Below, piece by piece: positions 16,447 to 24,849 of a stretch of 40,169 nucleotides of DNA. The position numbers and the translations under genes are program-made. Below the pieces are notes generated by a model. That model did not search any database, was not told where the DNA came from, and saw only the letters and a program-made list of their open reading frames with translations. The stretch covers positions 1 through 40,169 of the forward strand of contig JAAYYB010000135.1 in the NCBI GenBank assembly GCA_012515615.1, in the 5' to 3' direction. The number at the start of each line of letters is the position of its first letter. Within the stretch, counting starts at the first letter, position 1. Origin of the DNA: Fibrobacter sp. (lineage in GTDB: Bacteria; Fibrobacterota; Chitinivibrionia; Chitinivibrionales; Chitinispirillaceae).

Positions 16447-16501
16447 GCTGCTTAAAAAAGCAGAGAACCTTTTTAGCAACGAAACAGATTGGGCGGCAAA
16501 T

Positions 16502-17620
16502 ATGCGTAAATTGATACTGATCACTGGTGGGGCCGGATTTATCGGTTCTCATCTCTGCGATGAACTTCTGGCGCATGGATACCGGGTCAGGATCCTTGAC
16601 AACCTCTCGGCTCAGGTGCATGGTCCCGATGCCCGCAAGCCATCATATATAAGCCCCGATGTACAGTTTGTAAAGGGGTCTGTCAGCGACCCGGAGGCCG
16701 TCAAAAAGGCGCTTCGGGGGGTCACTGCCGTTTTTCACTTCGCCGCCTCTGTCGGGGTGGGTCAGAGCATGTATCAGATCCACAACTACACCCGGACCAA
16801 TAACCTTGGAACAGCCGTACTGCTTGAGAGTCTTTTAGAGCGCAATGTCGAGCGTCTTATAGTGGCCTCCAGCATGAGTGTCTATGGGGAGGGGCTTTAT
16901 TCAGACGGTGCGGGAAGCAGAATCGAAAGCGCCGAACGAACTCTCAGGCAGCTTAAAGCCGGCTTATGGGAGCCGCTCTCTTCTGAGGGTACTGCGCTTT
17001 CCCCCCTTGCCACCCCTGAGACCAAGCCGCCATCCCTTGCATCGGTCTACGCACTCTCTAAATATGATCAGGAACGGATGTGCATGATGATCGGGCGCGC
17101 CTATGCGATCCCCACCGTGGCTCTCCGTTTCTTTAATGTCTACGGTTCCCGTCAGGCCCTCTCCAACCCCTACACCGGTGTAATGGCGATCTTTGCCTCC
17201 CGTTTTCTTAATAACAGGCAGCCGGTGATATTTGAAGACGGCTTTCAGAAGAGGGACTTTGTGAGTGTATTTGATGTAGTGAAGGCCTGCAGGCTTGCGC
17301 TGGAAACTCAGAAGGCTGCAGGAAAAATCTTTAACATCGGAAGCGGAAATTTCTATACCGTGAGTGATGTGGCCTCATCGATGTCAAAGGTGCTGGGAAA
17401 AGAGAAGATCACTCCTCTTATAAGCAGGAAATACCGTGTTGGCGATATTCGTCACTGTTTCGCAGATATCTCCCTGGCCCGCAAGGTACTTGGCTACAAA
17501 CCATCTGTCACCTTAGAGAAGGGCCTGATTGAGCTCGCAGGGTGGCTTGAGGGGCAGATCGCCAATGACCGGGTGGATATGGCGCATGCAGAGCTGGTGG
17601 AAAGAGGGTTGACAGTATGA
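16502..17620 (+). CDS. NAD-dependent sugar-nucleotide epimerase, dTDP-rhamnose 4-epimerase-like
   Basis: A 372-residue extended short-chain dehydrogenase. The NAD-binding loop is ITGGAGFIGSH (about 7-17), the catalytic Y183/K187 sit in SVYALSKYDQE, with SSMSVYGEG (about 123-131) as the Ser motif. The phrases NLSAQVHGPDARKP and FHFAASVGVGQSMYQI are those I associate with proteins annotated as dTDP-L-rhamnose 4-epimerases. An insertion around 135-180 before the Tyr motif is also shared with that group. It would act in the cytoplasm on a nucleotide sugar; substrate is uncertain. The open frame extends to 16442, but the Rossmann strand starts at the ATG at 16502, and the predicted sigma-54 start site lies between. 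Its stop overlaps the next start (ATGA). Confidence 0.88.
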   Translation: MRKLILITGGAGFIGSHLCDELLAHGYRVRILDNLSAQVHGPDARKPSYISPDVQFVKGSVSDPEAVKKALRGVTAVFHFAASVGVGQSMYQIHNYTRTNNLGTAVLLESLLERNVERLIVASSMSVYGEGLYSDGAGSRIESAERTLRQLKAGLWEPLSSEGTALSPLATPETKPPSLASVYALSKYDQERMCMMIGRAYAIPTVALRFFNVYGSRQALSNPYTGVMAIFASRFLNNRQPVIFEDGFQKRDFVSVFDVVKACRLALETQKAAGKIFNIGSGNFYTVSDVASSMSKVLGKEKITPLISRKYRVGDIRHCFADISLARKVLGYKPSVTLEKGLIELAGWLEGQIANDRVDMAHAELVERGLTV

Positions 17621-18678
17621 AAAACGGGGAAAAGGTAGTGGTCACAGGCGGTGCCGGCTTTATCGGAACCAACCTCTGTCACCGTCTCCTCTGTGACGGC
17701 CATGAGGTGCTTCTGTACGATAATCTTTCCAGAAAAGGCTCTGAAAAAAATCTCCAATGGCTCACTTCCACCCACGGGTTGTCTTTACAGGTTAAGATTG
17801 CCGATGTGCGTGACAGAGCCGCCTTAAGAGAGGCTCTAAAGGGGGCGGACCGGGTTTATCATTTTGCTGCCCAGGTTGCGGTGACCAAGAGTCTTGATGA
17901 TCCGCTTTTTGACTTCGATGTAAACCTTCGGGGCACAGTCAATGTACTCGAGGCGATTCGTGACCAGAAGACACCACCATTTCTACTGTTTACATCCACA
18001 AACAAAGTCTACGGCAGATTAAACGATTTACAACTGGTTGAGGACAGATTACGGTACAGTATTGCCGATGACTCTTTTGAGGGGATAGGTGAAAAGAGGC
18101 TTCTTGACTTTCACAGTCCCTACGGATGTTCAAAGGGGGGTGCCGATCAGTACGTCGTAGACTATGCCCGCACATACGGAATCCCTGCGACGGTGTTTCG
18201 TATGAGCTGTATTTACGGTCCCCATCAGTTTGGAAACGAGGATCAGGGCTGGGTGGCTCATCTTCTTTTCAGGGCAATAGAGGGAAGCCCTGTAACTGTC
18301 TATGGTGACGGCAGGCAGGTTAGGGATCTTCTGTTTATAGATGATCTTGTGGAGGCGTTTCTGCTCGCTTACAGTCATAAAGATCTCTGTGCGGGAGAGG
18401 CTTTTACTATCGGGGGCGGACCGCGGCGCACAATGAGTCTTCTTGAGCTTATTGAAAGCATCAAGAGTCTTCATGGTGCCACGCCTCCGGTGACATTTGC
18501 ACAGTGGCGCACAGGTGATCAGAAGTATTATGTCTCCGATGTGAGCAAGTTTCAAAAGTTGACAGGTTGGGAAATAAAAACCGGTACATCCGAGGGGGTT
18601 TCAAAGCTCTACCGCTGGATAGTCGAATCCCGCATAAAAGAGACGGCTTTGAACGAGACAAGAGAGCGAATCTTATAA
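17617..18678 (+). CDS. NAD-dependent epimerase/dehydratase, CDP-paratose 2-epimerase-like
   Basis: A 353-residue extended SDR. NAD loop VVTGGAGFIGTNL (8-20), catalytic Y169/K173 in HSPYGCSKGGADQY, and the signature FTSTNKVYG (125-133), a phrase typical of CDP-paratose 2-epimerase (tyvelose epimerase) relatives, where other epimerases have SS-x-x-VYG. MSCIYGPHQFGNEDQGWVAH further supports that subgroup. It probably inverts C2 or C4 of a nucleotide-linked sugar. Start overlaps the previous gene by four bases, so translation is coupled. A 459-base repeat array follows before the next gene. The exact nucleotide sugar is not determinable. Confidence 0.88.
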   Translation: MKNGEKVVVTGGAGFIGTNLCHRLLCDGHEVLLYDNLSRKGSEKNLQWLTSTHGLSLQVKIADVRDRAALREALKGADRVYHFAAQVAVTKSLDDPLFDFDVNLRGTVNVLEAIRDQKTPPFLLFTSTNKVYGRLNDLQLVEDRLRYSIADDSFEGIGEKRLLDFHSPYGCSKGGADQYVVDYARTYGIPATVFRMSCIYGPHQFGNEDQGWVAHLLFRAIEGSPVTVYGDGRQVRDLLFIDDLVEAFLLAYSHKDLCAGEAFTIGGGPRRTMSLLELIESIKSLHGATPPVTFAQWRTGDQKYYVSDVSKFQKLTGWEIKTGTSEGVSKLYRWIVESRIKETALNETRERIL

Positions 18679-18729
18679 GAGATAGGGGATGCGGGGAGGA
18701 TCTGATAACCGCAGATGAGCATTTAAACG

Positions 18730-19090
18730 TTACACTTAAAAGCGGTTTTTCAGCACCGACGTCACGGGTCGTTCATGCCGTTGAAGAACGGCATCCAGGA
18801 AATGGTCGGAGTGAGAGAAGATGGTTTCCGGCCTTCGCCGGAATGACGGATCTCGGCTGTTACGTCACTTACAGAAGTAACTTTTTTAGCACTACCGTCA
18901 CGGACGTCATGCCGTTGAAAAACGGCATCCATCAGAGAATGGTTTGGATAGGAGAAGATGGTTTCCGGCTTTCGCCGGAATGACGAGGAACAGAGTGTTG
19001 CGTCATATTCGGAAGTAACCTTTTCAGCACCGCCGTCACGAATCGTCATAGCAGAACAAGATGGTTTCCGGCTTTCACCGGAATGACGGA
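18730..19090. repeat. REP-like composite repeats, family B (three units)
   Basis: Three successive units fill most of the gap between the second epimerase and the dehydrogenase. ATGCCGTT..AACGGCAT hairpins lie at 18775-18794 and 18909-18928; TTCCGGC..GCCGGAA-type hairpins lie at 18826-18843, 18963-18980 and 19066-19083. The third unit lacks the ATGCCGTT hairpin, replaced by a short join at about 19049. The open frames crossing it in several registers are artefacts of the repeat. Confidence 0.9.
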
Positions 19091-19137
19091 GTGGAGTGTT
19101 ACGGTATAGGGGGTCCGATAGATTGGAGGCAGGAATC

Positions 19138-20091
19138 ATGGAGGCTGCGGTTTGTGAGTCGCCTGGTAAGATAGGCTTTAGAAGCATGCCTGTTCCGGAG
19201 GTTGTCGAAGGCAATGTGCTTGTAAAGCTTGAGGGATGTGGGGTCTGCGGATCAAACCTTCCTCTGTGGGAGGGGCGGCCCTGGTTTAAGTATCCTTTGG
19301 AGCCGGGGGCTCCGGGTCATGAGGGGTGGGGCAGAGTTGAGCGGGTGGGGTGTAATGTTAGGGGAGTAAAAGAGGGTGACCGGGTTGCGGTTCTCTCTTC
19401 CCATGCATTTGCCCGGTACGATCTGGTTCCTGCCGGTTCTCTCGTTGTGCTTCCATCGGAGCTTGACAACATACCATTTCCGGGTGAGCCGCTGGGATGC
19501 GCCATGAATATTATTAACAGATGCGATATCAGAGAGGGGCAGATTGTAGCTGTAGTGGGTGCCGGTTTTATAGGGGCGCTTCTTATTTCGCTGGCCGCAA
19601 AGAGGAATGCGACTGTGCTGGCACTTTCACGCCGTCGGTCATCTCTTGATGTTGCTCTTAGCTCCGGAGCTTCTTCTGTTATACTTCTCACTGAGGATCA
19701 GGAGGTCATAGAGGCGGTTGGGAGAGTGACCGGAGAGAGGTTTTGTGACCGGGTCATAGAGGCTACCGGTTATCAATGGCCCCTGGATATCGCGGGTAAA
19801 GTTGTCAATGAAGGCGGGAAGCTTATAATCGCCGGGTATCATCAGGACGGGTTGCGGTCTGTAAACATGCAGCAATGGAACTGGAAGGGGATCGATGTGA
19901 TAAATGCGCATGAACGCAAGACAAGCAGGTATGTAGAGGGTATGGGGGATGCGGTAGGGGCGATTCTGACCGGTGAGCTGGACCCGTCTCGATTGTACAC
20001 GCATGTTTTTCCTCTTGAGCAGCTTTCATCGGCTTTTGAAGCGCTCAGGACCCGTCCTGAGGGGTTTGTAAAGGCGTTGGTGACCTTATGA
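19138..20091 (+). CDS. Zinc-type MDR alcohol/polyol dehydrogenase
   Basis: A 317-residue medium-chain dehydrogenase/reductase. The catalytic-zinc ligands are recognisable: C37 in GCGVCGSN, H61/E62 in PGHEGWG. The Rossmann loop is VVGAGFIGALL (about 140-150). The four-cysteine structural-zinc lobe seen in many MDRs is missing, which fits the shorter length. It resembles sugar-alcohol or inositol-type dehydrogenases such as those with partner Gfo/Idh/MocA enzymes. The frame opens at 19096, inside the repeat array, but AGGAATC precedes the ATG at 19138 and the domain starts there. Stop and next start overlap (ATGA). It probably oxidises a hydroxyl on the sugar or aglycone of the cluster's product; substrate unknown. 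Confidence 0.85.
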   Translation: MEAAVCESPGKIGFRSMPVPEVVEGNVLVKLEGCGVCGSNLPLWEGRPWFKYPLEPGAPGHEGWGRVERVGCNVRGVKEGDRVAVLSSHAFARYDLVPAGSLVVLPSELDNIPFPGEPLGCAMNIINRCDIREGQIVAVVGAGFIGALLISLAAKRNATVLALSRRRSSLDVALSSGASSVILLTEDQEVIEAVGRVTGERFCDRVIEATGYQWPLDIAGKVVNEGGKLIIAGYHQDGLRSVNMQQWNWKGIDVINAHERKTSRYVEGMGDAVGAILTGELDPSRLYTHVFPLEQLSSAFEALRTRPEGFVKALVTL

Positions 20092-21092
20092 GGGCGCAGG
20101 TGAGGGTAAATCCGCTTCGGCTTGGGTTTCTGGGTGTGGGGTGGATCGGCAGGAACAGAATGAATTCTCTTGTATCAAGCGGTATCGGTTATCCGGCCGC
20201 CGTGGCCGACGTTTCCAGAGAGTCAGCTGTGGCGGCGGCTCGGGAAGATTCTCTGGTGCTGGGATCTCTTGAGGAGCTGGTGGGCTGTGATGATCTTGAC
20301 GGAATAGTGATCGCCACACCCAGTGCGCTTCATGCGCATCAGGCAGTTAAAGCGCTTGAATCGGGGTTTCCGGTTTTCTGCCAGAAGCCTCTGGGGCGCA
20401 ATGCAGAAGAGGTGCGGGGTGTTGTGGGTGCTGCCAGGAAGGGGGATCTTCTTCTTGGGGTTGACATGTCTTACCGTTTCATGGAACCGGTGCGTATTGC
20501 CAGGGGGCTTCTGGAGAGGAAAGCTATCGGGAAAGTTTACGCGGTGGATGCGTTTTTTCACAACGCCTATGGTCCCGACAAGGCCTGGTTTTACGATCCT
20601 GAGCTCTCAGGCGGGGGTTGTGTAATCGATCTGGGGATACATCTGGTGGATCTTGCGCTTTGGTTTTCCGGGTTTGCGCCTGTTAAAGATGTTAAAAGCT
20701 GCCTTTACAGGCAGGGAAAAAGGATAAGGGGCGGGTGTGGGGAGGTGGAGGATTATGCCTCTGTGGGGATAGATCTGGGAGATGATGTCCACATAAATAT
20801 GGCCTGTTCCTGGAAACTTCCTGCGGGATGTGATGCGCTTATCGGTATGACTCTTTACGGGACAGAGGGTGCGCTTTCGCTTCAGAATGTAAACGGCTCT
20901 TTTTATGATTTTTCCCTGACTGAAAACCGGGGTACCGGAAAAGAGGTTCTTTTCATGCCTCCGGACCCCTGGGGCGGGAGGGCATTAATTGACTGGGCGC
21001 AGAAGCTTTCAAAAAGCGGTTCTTTTGATGAATCGATAGAGGATGTATCGGTTGTGGCGGATGTGCTTGATGCAGTTTACCTGAACAGTTAA
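20088..21092 (+). CDS. Gfo/Idh/MocA-family oxidoreductase
   Basis: A 334-residue NAD(P)-dependent oxidoreductase. The N-terminal Rossmann domain has LGFLGVGWIGRNRM (12-25) and the IVIATPSALHAHQAVKAL strand-helix; the catalytic-lysine motif reads CQKPLG where most members have EKP. The C-terminal alpha/beta domain has GGGCVIDLGIHLVDLALWF, the GG-x-x-D-x-G-x-H signature. Enzymes of this family oxidise, reduce or dehydrate sugars and nucleotide sugars, often paired with an MDR dehydrogenase, as here (four-base overlap). The Q in place of E is a mild departure and does not affect the catalytic Lys. Substrate unknown. Confidence 0.9.
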   Translation: MRAQVRVNPLRLGFLGVGWIGRNRMNSLVSSGIGYPAAVADVSRESAVAAAREDSLVLGSLEELVGCDDLDGIVIATPSALHAHQAVKALESGFPVFCQKPLGRNAEEVRGVVGAARKGDLLLGVDMSYRFMEPVRIARGLLERKAIGKVYAVDAFFHNAYGPDKAWFYDPELSGGGCVIDLGIHLVDLALWFSGFAPVKDVKSCLYRQGKRIRGGCGEVEDYASVGIDLGDDVHINMACSWKLPAGCDALIGMTLYGTEGALSLQNVNGSFYDFSLTENRGTGKEVLFMPPDPWGGRALIDWAQKLSKSGSFDESIEDVSVVADVLDAVYLNS

Positions 21093-21110
21093 GGCGCGGG
21101 GAGGGAAATT

Positions 21111-21392
21111 GTGGAAACTACAAGGATTACTGTCGATCATGAAATAATTCGTCGCTGGGTGGAAAAGAGGGGTGGCAAACCCGGTTTAGTTTTAAACCAG
21201 GTTCCATCGGAGAACGAGGGTGTGCTTCGGATTTTATTTCCGGAGACCGAAGGTGATGCTTTTGTGGCAGTTTCCTGGAACGAGTTCTTTACCAGGTTTG
21301 ACCAGTCGCATCTGGGGTTTGAGTACGAGGAGGAAAATGAGGATGGCGGGCAGAGCCATTTTTTCAAGTTTATAAACAGAAATGGTGAATGA
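21111..21392 (+). CDS. Small conserved protein of unknown function
   Basis: A 93-residue protein with the architecture I remember for a widespread small hypothetical family, sometimes mislabelled as 1,4-alpha-glucan branching enzyme. It begins with a helix (TVDHEIIRRWVEKRGGKP), then a strand GVLRILFPE, VSWNEFFTRFDQSHLGFEYE, and ends SHFFKFINRNGE. The conserved words IRRWVEKRGGKP and F-x-x-FDQ..L-F-Y-E define it. GGGGAGGG lies before the GTG start at 21111. Nothing suggests an enzyme; a small DNA- or protein-binding adaptor is possible. It sits between the oxidoreductase (18 bases) and the GT4 gene (3 bases), so it is firmly in the operon. Confidence 0.75.
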   Translation: METTRITVDHEIIRRWVEKRGGKPGLVLNQVPSENEGVLRILFPETEGDAFVAVSWNEFFTRFDQSHLGFEYEEENEDGGQSHFFKFINRNGE

Positions 21393-21395
21393 GAG

Positions 21396-22496
21396 ATGAG
21401 AGATGCGGGGTGGGGTGAGGTCAAACGGGTACTATTGACCGCTGATACGGTCGGGGGGGTCTGGAGTTATGCTCTTGAACTGGCGGGAGAGTTTGACCGG
21501 AGGGGAATAGAGGTTTGCCTTGCCACAATGGGGCCTTTTCCGGGTCCCGATCAGAGGGCCCAGGTTAATGCTTTATCGAATGTGGAGCTTTTCGAAGGGG
21601 GGTATAAGCTTGAGTGGATGGATGATCCCTGGAGGGAAGTTGAGGAGGCTGGAGAGTGGTTGCTTGAGCTTGAGGGATTGACATCTCCGGATATTGTTCA
21701 CCTGAATGGTTTTGTTCACGGATCACTTCCATTCAGGGCACCGGTGCTGGTGGCTGGTCACTCGTGTGTTTACTCCTGGTATGAGAGTGTAAAGGGATCT
21801 CTTCCGCCTGAGCCCTGGGAGATTTACCGCGGTAAGGTGGCGTATGGATTGAGGTGTGCGGATTTTGTGGCAGCGCCCACATTAGCGATGCTTCGTGCGC
21901 TGCGAAAGCACTACGGTATTCAGGTATCAAACGGGGTCATAAACAACGGAAGATCGAGTGAAATTTTCAAACCTTTACAGAAAGAGAAAATTGTTTTTTC
22001 TGCCGGAAGAGTGTGGGATGAGGGGAAGAACATTTCGACAGTAATCAGGGGTGCTTCTGATTTCCTTTGGCCTTCTGTGATAGCCGGTGATAATGCAGGG
22101 AAAGAGGGCTCATTTACGGGTGTAAAGTTTCTGGGCAGGATACAGGCTCCTGAGGTGGCGGAGTGGTTGGGGCGCGCCTCTGTGTTTCTGCATCCTGCTC
22201 TTTATGAGCCCTTCGGGTTATCGGTGCTCGAGGCTGCGCTTTGCGGGTGCGCGCTGGTTCTGGGGAATATTGACAGTTTAAGAGAGGTCTGGGGAGAGGC
22301 TGCACTGTATGTTTCTCCTCTGGACAGGGAAGATGTTGTCAAAACGGTAAACATGCTGGCTGAGGATCCTGAGATGCTCAGATACTACTCTCAGGCGGCA
22401 GGAAAGCGTGCCCTGAACTTTACTTCCAGTAAGATGGCCGAGTCCTGTCTTGAGGTGTATAGAATGATGCTGCGGAAAAGGTGGCTTGTAACCTGA
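21396..22496 (+). CDS. Glycosyltransferase family 4
   Basis: A 366-residue GT-B glycosyltransferase. The N-terminal domain opens VLLTADTVGGVWSYALELA, the glycogen-synthase-like start with a Gly-rich acceptor loop. The C-terminal nucleotide-sugar domain has IVFSAGRVWDEGKN (about 197-210) and the donor-binding E-x7-E motif in YEPFGLSVLEAAL, followed by CGCALVLGNI. It should be a retaining transferase using a nucleotide sugar in the cytoplasm. Acceptor and donor are unknown. The weak GAGAG ribosome site and three-base gap suggest coupling with the preceding gene. The stop codon is within the first copy of the structured intergenic element (22490-22546). Confidence 0.9.
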   Translation: MRDAGWGEVKRVLLTADTVGGVWSYALELAGEFDRRGIEVCLATMGPFPGPDQRAQVNALSNVELFEGGYKLEWMDDPWREVEEAGEWLLELEGLTSPDIVHLNGFVHGSLPFRAPVLVAGHSCVYSWYESVKGSLPPEPWEIYRGKVAYGLRCADFVAAPTLAMLRALRKHYGIQVSNGVINNGRSSEIFKPLQKEKIVFSAGRVWDEGKNISTVIRGASDFLWPSVIAGDNAGKEGSFTGVKFLGRIQAPEVAEWLGRASVFLHPALYEPFGLSVLEAALCGCALVLGNIDSLREVWGEAALYVSPLDREDVVKTVNMLAEDPEMLRYYSQAAGKRALNFTSSKMAESCLEVYRMMLRKRWLVT

Positions 22497-22546
22497 CTTA
22501 TGCACCCGGACAGGGGTGAATTGCACGCATCCCTTGTGCATAAATG
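22490..22546 (+). repeat. Structured intergenic element, copy 1
   Basis: TTATGCAC (22499-22506) pairs with GTGCATAA (22536-22543); inside, GGGGTG and CATCCC can form a second stem with one G-U pair. A gapless 55-base alignment with 33011-33065 gives about 39 identities, strongest in ACCTG-x-CTTATGCA and ATCCCTTGTG-x-ATAAA. In both places it overlaps the upstream gene's end and precedes a cluster gene. Confidence 0.5.
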
Positions 22547-22621
22547 CAGAAGCAGAAACAGATGTATAAAAGCCGCAGATTCCGCTTTTTAGAATGCGGA
22601 GCTGATGGGGGGGCAGAGGGA

Positions 22622-23731
22622 ATGCGGATAGTTTTCTTTGTTCATTCACTTATCTCCGACTGGAATCACGGCAACGCGCATTTTCTGCGGGGTGTCATCA
22701 CCGAATTAAAGAGCAGGGGTCATAATGTTAAGGTTCTGGAACCTTTTGATTCCTGGAGTGTGAAGAATCTGATAGAGGAGCATAAGGGAGATTTACAGCC
22801 GATTCTATCGGGATTCGGAGCTTTCTATCCGGAGCTGTCAAGCATCCGTTATGATCGGGGTTCTCTTGATCTTGACAGAGAGCTTGATGGGGCAGATCTG
22901 GTTATTGTGCATGAGTGGAATGAAACAGATCTGGTAGGCCGTATCGGCAGTCACAGGAAATTTAACACCGGCTACAGGCTTCTGTTCCACGATACGCATC
23001 ATCGCTCAGTAACCGCGCCTCAGGTAATGGGTTCTTACGATCTTTCAGGTTATGATGGTGTGCTAGCGTTCGGGGAGGTAATAAGAGGCATTTACATTGA
23101 AAAAGGCTGGGCACAGAGGGTCTGGACCTGGCATGAGGCGGCGGATATACGGGTTTTCAAACCGCTTGAGGGAGATATCAAGGGAGATATTGTCTGGATA
23201 GGAAACTGGGGTGATGAGGAGCGCAGTGCGGAGCTCAGTGAGTTTCTTTTTGAACCCGTAAAGGATCTTGGTCTCAAGTGCCGGGTTTATGGTGTCAGGT
23301 ATCCCGGTCATGCCATAAAGGTTCTTAATGATTATGGAATAGGGTATGGGGGGTGGACGCCAAATTACCTTGTGCCCCGGTTGTTCTCCTCGTTTCGCTT
23401 TACTGTTCATGTTCCCCGGCGGCCCTATCAGCGGGCTCTTCCGGGCATTCCCACGATAAGGGTATTTGAGGCTCTTGCCTGTAAAATTCCGCTGATCTGT
23501 TCTCCGTGGGAAGACAGAGAGGGGTTGTTCCGGGATGGAAGGGATTATCTGGTAGCCGGGGATGGAAGGGAGATGAGGCGTAAGATGGAGTATTTGATAA
23601 GGGACAGGGGCGCGGCGGGGGCGCTTGCCGCGGCCGGGTATGAGACTGTCCTTAGCAGGCATACATGTGGTAACCGGGTAGATGAGCTTATGGGTATTTG
23701 TAAAGAATTAGGAATTAAGGATAACGGTTGA
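22622..23731 (+). CDS. CgeB-like glycosyltransferase, paralog 1
   Basis: A 369-residue GT-B protein of the CgeB (spore maturation protein-like) type. N-terminal motif: FFVHSLISDWNHGNAHFLRG, the variant of the S-x-W-x-N-G-x-A-x-x-x-RG signature shared by all four paralogs in this cluster. The C-terminal donor domain has IVWIGNWGDEERS and IPTIRVFEALACKIPLICS, where the conserved Glu binds the donor sugar nucleotide. It is the most divergent of the four. The frame opens at 22544, inside the structured element, but the ATG at 22622 with GAGGGA before it starts the Rossmann strand directly. The precise sugar is unknown. CgeB-type transferases act on varied glycans. Confidence 0.82.
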   Translation: MRIVFFVHSLISDWNHGNAHFLRGVITELKSRGHNVKVLEPFDSWSVKNLIEEHKGDLQPILSGFGAFYPELSSIRYDRGSLDLDRELDGADLVIVHEWNETDLVGRIGSHRKFNTGYRLLFHDTHHRSVTAPQVMGSYDLSGYDGVLAFGEVIRGIYIEKGWAQRVWTWHEAADIRVFKPLEGDIKGDIVWIGNWGDEERSAELSEFLFEPVKDLGLKCRVYGVRYPGHAIKVLNDYGIGYGGWTPNYLVPRLFSSFRFTVHVPRRPYQRALPGIPTIRVFEALACKIPLICSPWEDREGLFRDGRDYLVAGDGREMRRKMEYLIRDRGAAGALAAAGYETVLSRHTCGNRVDELMGICKELGIKDNG

Positions 23732-23759
23732 TACAAGGGGGATGGAATTGGAGAGCGGA

Positions 23760-24848
23760 ATGAAGATTGCTTTTTTCGGTTCGAGTCTGGTTTCAGCTTA
23801 CTGGAACGGAGCTGCTACATATTACCGGGGTATAATCAAGGCGCTTCATGCCAATGGTCATGAAGTGACTTTTTACGAACCGGATATCTATGACAGGCAG
23901 AAAAACAGGGATATAGAGGATCCTCCATATGCCCGCAGTGTGGTGTACCCAGGTGATGAGGAGGGGATGCGCGGTGCCCTGAAGATGGCGTCCGGTGCCG
24001 ATGTGGTAGTCAAGACCAGTGGAATAGGGAAGTTTGACAGTGGTCTTGAAGAGGCTGTGTTAGAATTTCGTAAGAGTGGAGCGGTGGTGATATTCTGGGA
24101 TGTAGATGCCCCGGTGACTCTTGACAGAGTTAAAAACGATCCTTCAGATCCTTTCCGCAGGCTGATTCCTGAATACGATGTGATATTTACTTATGGCGGT
24201 GGGGAGCCGGTGGTTTCTGCCTACAGGAGTTTTGGGGCGCGGGAATGTGTGCCGGTTTATAATGCTTTAGACCCCCAGACTCATTATCCTGTTCCCGGGG
24301 AGCGAAGGTTTGAGGGGACTCTTGGTTTTCTGGGGAACCGTCTCCCGGACCGTGAGGCCAGGGTTAAGGAGTTTTTTTTCAGGGCCGCGGGGATTCTCAC
24401 AGACAGGTTGTTTTTGCTTGGGGGAAGCGGCTGGGAGAGCGGGGTGCCTGAAATTCTTAATGTAAAGAGGCTGGGTCATGTATTTACACATGAGCATAAT
24501 GTGTTCAACTGTTCAAATCTCGCGGTGTTAAATATCAATCGTCAGAGTATGGCATCTTACGGCTATTCTCCCCCGACAAGGATCTTCGAGGCTGCAGGTG
24601 CGGCCGCTTGTATAATAACCGATGCCTGGGAGGGGATTGAGCAGTTTCTTTTACCCGGGCGGGAGTGTCTTGTGGCCCGAGATGGCAGCGAGGTGGCAGA
24701 GATTGTGAGAAATCTTGACAGTGAGAGAGCATCACAAATCGGAAAGGCCGCCAGAGAGAGGGTACTTTCAGAGCACACCTATTCTCGTCGTGCCCGGGAG
24801 GTTGAAAATGTTTTACAAAACAAAATGAAAACCGCAAGGAGGTCGTAA
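23760..24848 (+). CDS. CgeB-like glycosyltransferase, paralog 2
   Basis: A 362-residue protein of the same type as its neighbours. It begins MKIAFFGSSLVSAYWNGAAT followed by YYRGIIKALHANGHEVTFYE, carries FWDVDAPVTLDRV (the D-x-D-x-P-V-T motif shared with paralogs 3 and 4), and has GTLGFLGNRLPDREARV and PTRIFEAAGAAACIITDAWEG in the donor domain. The ATG at 23760, preceded by GGAGAGCGGA, is preferred over the one at 23742 because the first strand starts there. It lies 28 bases after paralog 1 and ends one base before paralog 3. Donor and acceptor are unknown. Confidence 0.85.
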   Translation: MKIAFFGSSLVSAYWNGAATYYRGIIKALHANGHEVTFYEPDIYDRQKNRDIEDPPYARSVVYPGDEEGMRGALKMASGADVVVKTSGIGKFDSGLEEAVLEFRKSGAVVIFWDVDAPVTLDRVKNDPSDPFRRLIPEYDVIFTYGGGEPVVSAYRSFGARECVPVYNALDPQTHYPVPGERRFEGTLGFLGNRLPDREARVKEFFFRAAGILTDRLFLLGGSGWESGVPEILNVKRLGHVFTHEHNVFNCSNLAVLNINRQSMASYGYSPPTRIFEAAGAAACIITDAWEGIEQFLLPGRECLVARDGSEVAEIVRNLDSERASQIGKAARERVLSEHTYSRRAREVENVLQNKMKTARRS

Positions 24849-24849
24849 A

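Noticed and set aside
18567-19214. Overlapping open frames on both strands across 18567-19214
   Set aside because: They read through REP-like hairpin units; no ribosome site or protein similarity.
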